From positions 1-6,332 of the forward strand of contig DASUTB010000010.1 of NCBI GenBank assembly GCA_036374835.1: DNA of 6,332 nt, read 5' to 3'. Below are positions 4,493 through 6,332 of the stretch, piece after piece. Made by a program: the position numbers and the translations under genes. Within the stretch, counting starts at the first letter, position 1. Each line of letters starts with the position of its first letter. Below the pieces are notes generated by a model. That model was not told the origin of the DNA, did no database searches, and saw nothing but the letters and a program-made list of their open reading frames with translations. Source of the stretch: DASUTB01 sp036374835. Its GTDB lineage: Bacteria; Actinomycetota; Actinomycetes; Jiangellales; Jiangellaceae.

Positions 4493-5368
4493 ATGGACAC
4501 GAACGAGTGGCTTGCCGAGCGCTTCGAGGAGCATCGTCCCCGGCTGCGCGCCGTCGCGTACCGGATGCTCGGCTCGTACGCCGAGGCCGAGGACGCGGTG
4601 CAGGACACGTGGCTGCGGCTGAGCCGCTCGGGATCGGACGTGGAGAACCTCGGTGCCTGGCTGACCACCGTGACGGCGCGAATCTGCCTGAACGCGTTGC
4701 GGTCGCGGGACCGCCGCCGCGAAGAGCCCTACGACGCGCACGTGCCGGACCCGTACGTCAGCGATGGGCTTGGACCAGACGATGAGGCCGTCCTGGCGGA
4801 CTCGGTCGGGCTCGCGTTGCTCGTCGTGCTCGACACGCTGGCACCGGCCGAGCGGCTGGCGTTCGTGCTGCACGACATGTTCGACGTGCCGTACGACGAG
4901 ATCGCCGCCATGGTCGACCGCAGCCCGGACGCGGCCCGGCAGCTTGCCAGCCGGGCCCGGCGCCGGGTGCGTGGTGCGGGCGTAGCTGCGCCGGATCCGG
5001 ACCTGAGCCGCCAGCGTGAGGTCGTCGACGCGTTCCTCGCTGCCGCGCGCGACGGCGACTTCGAGACACTCGTTTCCGTGCTCGACCCTGACGTCACCCT
5101 CCGGATCGACGCCGGGCTCGGCCGCCGGGCATCGATGACGATCCATGGCGCCGCCGCCGTGGCCGAGCAGACCCGCAGCGGCGCCACTGGACTGGCGAGG
5201 TTCGTCGTCCGGCCCGCCATCGTCAGCGGCACGCCCGGCTTCGTCGCCACGAGGAAGGGCCGGCGGGTGGCGGTCGTCGGATTCACCGTCGCCGACGGGA
5301 AGATCGTGGAGATCGACACGATTCTCGATCCGGTGCGCCTCGACAAGATTGCAGAGGTCATCGGCTGA
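4493..5368 (+). CDS. ECF sigma factor with C-terminal SnoaL-like domain (ECF41/SigJ-like)
   Basis: The product is 291 residues. Sigma region 2 lies at about 8-70: 'YRMLGSYAEAEDAVQDTWLR' (23-42), then 'AWLTTVTARICLNALRSR' (55-72). Sigma region 4 lies at about 107-160: 'LAPAERLAFVLHDMFDVPYD' (116-135), then 'EIAAMVDRSPDAARQLASRA' (136-155). A SnoaL-like/NTF2 domain fills about 172-286. Such factors bind core RNA polymerase, and in the ECF41 group the C-terminal domain modulates activity in place of a separate anti-sigma factor. The group's usual signatures are altered here: the linker WLPEP motif reads 'HVPDP' (83-87), the DGGGR/K motif reads 'DAGLGRR' (206-212), and the terminal NPDKL-like motif reads 'LDPVRLDKI' (278-286). 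It may be a divergent member or a related SnoaL-fused group such as ECF56. The ATG at 4493 has GGAG ten bases upstream; an open frame from 4436 is ignored as it begins inside the promoter region. It converges with a second sigma gene six bases after its stop. Confidence 0.9.
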   Translation: MDTNEWLAERFEEHRPRLRAVAYRMLGSYAEAEDAVQDTWLRLSRSGSDVENLGAWLTTVTARICLNALRSRDRRREEPYDAHVPDPYVSDGLGPDDEAVLADSVGLALLVVLDTLAPAERLAFVLHDMFDVPYDEIAAMVDRSPDAARQLASRARRRVRGAGVAAPDPDLSRQREVVDAFLAAARDGDFETLVSVLDPDVTLRIDAGLGRRASMTIHGAAAVAEQTRSGATGLARFVVRPAIVSGTPGFVATRKGRRVAVVGFTVADGKIVEIDTILDPVRLDKIAEVIG

Positions 5369-5374
5369 GCCGCG

Positions 5375-6332
5375 CTAGCCTGCTTGCGGATTCGGCAGCG
5401 CGCACCGGCGGCGCTCGAGGAAGGAGCGCTCGCTTGCGTTCTCGGTACGGGCGATGGCCGCCGTGTACGCCTGCGCGGCCTCGCCGGTGCGGCCGAGCCT
5501 GCGCAGTAGGTCGGCGCGGATGGCGTGCAGTAGGTGGTAGTGGTCGAGATCGAGCTCGTCGACGATAGCGAGCGCGGCGTCCGGCCCGTCCACCTCGGCC
5601 ACGGCGACCGCGCGGTGGAGCGCGACGATCGGGCTCGGACTTATGGCCAGGAGCTGGTCGTAGAGCTGGAGCACTTGGTGCCAGTCCGTGGCATCAGCGG
5701 CAGGCGCGTCGCTGTGTACGGCGTTGATCGCCGCCTGGATCTGATACGGCCCGGGCTGGTTGCGCCGCAGGCAGGCGCGGACGATCGCCTGTCCCTCGGC
5801 GATGAGATCGCGGTCCCAGCGGCTCCTGTCCTGGTCGGCGAGCAAGACGAGATCGCCATCCGTGGTGGTGCGGGCATTCCGGCGCGACTCGGTGAGCAAC
5901 ATAAGCGCCAGCAGGCCCATGACCTCCGGCTCGTCCGGCATGAGCTCGGCCAGATGCCGTCCCAGCCGGATGGCCTCGGCGCTCAGGTCCGGGCGGCCCA
6001 ACTCGTCGCCCGAGCTCGCCGTGTGCCCTTCGGTGAAGATGAGATAGATGACAGCCAGTACAGAGCGCAGCCGCTCCGGAAGGTCCGCGTCGCTGGGGAT
6101 GCGGTAGGGGATGTGCGCATCACGGATCTTGCCTTTGGCCCGGACGAGCCGCTGCGCCATGGTCGTTTCGGGGACGAGGAAGGCATGCGCGATCTCTGGT
6201 GTGGTGAGCCCGCCGAGCAGTTTGAGCGTGAGCGCCACTTGGGCATGCATGGCCAGCGCCGGATGGCAACAGGTGAAGATCAGCCGCAGCTTGTCGTCCC
6301 GCACCGGACCCTCCTCGAATGGTTCGTCGGCG
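5375..6332 (-). CDS. ECF42-type sigma factor with TPR-like C-terminus (5' partial)
   Basis: The frame is open from the right window edge to a TAG at 5375-5377, giving 318 visible residues. A GTG at 6304 is probably internal, because the nine codons upstream continue the family pattern ('DEPFEEGPVRDDKLRLIFTC'). Sigma region 4 is visible: 'LRLIFTCCHPALAMHAQVAL' followed by 'GLTTPEIAHAFLVPETTMAQ' and 'RLVRAKGKI', at about 6125-6289. The long C-terminal extension shows the conserved 'YLIFTEGHTASSG', 'EAIRLGRHLAELMPDEPEVM', 'DQDRSRWDRDLIAEG', 'GPYQIQAAINAVHSDA', 'TDWHQVLQLYDQLL' and a final helical repeat 'LLRRLGRTGEAAQAYTAAIA'. This layout marks ECF42 factors (DUF6596 plus TPR-like helices), which are about 410-430 residues long. 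The missing 100 or so residues should be sigma region 2. ECF42 factors have no classical anti-sigma factor and are usually next to YCII/DGPF-domain genes, which would lie beyond 6332. The gene converges with the ECF41-like gene, with six bases between the stop codons. Confidence 0.9.
   Translation of the reverse strand, partial: ADEPFEEGPVRDDKLRLIFTCCHPALAMHAQVALTLKLLGGLTTPEIAHAFLVPETTMAQRLVRAKGKIRDAHIPYRIPSDADLPERLRSVLAVIYLIFTEGHTASSGDELGRPDLSAEAIRLGRHLAELMPDEPEVMGLLALMLLTESRRNARTTTDGDLVLLADQDRSRWDRDLIAEGQAIVRACLRRNQPGPYQIQAAINAVHSDAPAADATDWHQVLQLYDQLLAISPSPIVALHRAVAVAEVDGPDAALAIVDELDLDHYHLLHAIRADLLRRLGRTGEAAQAYTAAIARTENASERSFLERRRCALPNPQAG

Noticed and set aside
3799..4785. Long rightward open frame of 328 codons
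   Set aside because: It is the antisense shadow of the P-loop kinase gene and then overlaps the sigma gene in another frame. Its composition is Arg/Ala/Gly-rich with no recognisable domain.
4388..5361. Leftward open frames antisense to the ECF41-like sigma gene
   Set aside because: They are high-GC shadows without motifs; the rightward frame encodes clear sigma-2, sigma-4 and SnoaL-like regions.
4493..5368. ECF41 promoter and gene as part of a complete ECF41 target operon
   Set aside because: The usual adjacent oxidoreductase, decarboxylase or epimerase target is not in the window. The downstream gene is a convergent sigma factor, so only autoregulation can be proposed.

Overview
The window is high-GC DNA with strong G/C preference at third codon positions, frequent GTG starts, several start codons placed as if for leaderless transcripts, and protein families (ECF sigma factors with C-terminal extensions, an XRE-cupin regulator, a CPYC flavoprotein) typical of soil Actinomycetota. 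The genus cannot be fixed from the sequence. It looks like ordinary chromosome rich in regulators and detoxification-type enzymes. I see no transposase, integrase, tRNA, rRNA or CRISPR array.

Layout. At 1-687 (+) is the 3' end of a gene for a protein with Ig/PKD-like beta-sandwich repeats, cut by the window edge. It converges on an XRE-cupin regulator (770-1363, -), and a large imperfect palindrome (682-795) covers both gene ends. The regulator is divergent from a thioredoxin-reductase-like flavoprotein (1446-2399, +). Their 82-bp intergenic region has two near-identical 10-mers 21 bp apart, a likely operator. The flavoprotein gene ends at a candidate terminator facing an APH-fold small-molecule kinase (2492-3397, -). 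That kinase is divergent from a short YdeI/OmdA-like protein (3434-3802, +), and the two share a 36-bp symmetrical intergenic region with mirrored -10 boxes placed for leaderless GTG starts. Next come a small P-loop kinase (3829-4383, -), also apparently leaderless, and divergently an ECF41/SigJ-like sigma factor with a SnoaL-like C-terminal domain (4493-5368, +). Six bases after that sigma gene stops, an oppositely oriented ECF42-type sigma factor with a TPR-like C-terminus ends (5375-6332, -). Its sigma-2 region lies outside the window.

How the genes may work together. Most neighbours are divergent or convergent pairs, so nearly every gene appears to be its own transcription unit. The best supported functional link is the XRE-cupin regulator controlling itself and the flavoprotein. 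The ECF41-like factor has a near-consensus ECF41 promoter in front of its own gene, suggesting autoregulation. I found no convincing unknown multi-gene system. The most distinctive signals are the 682-795 palindrome, the mirrored leaderless promoters at 3395-3436, and the flavoprotein that has the redox CxxC but lacks the usual NADPH motifs.
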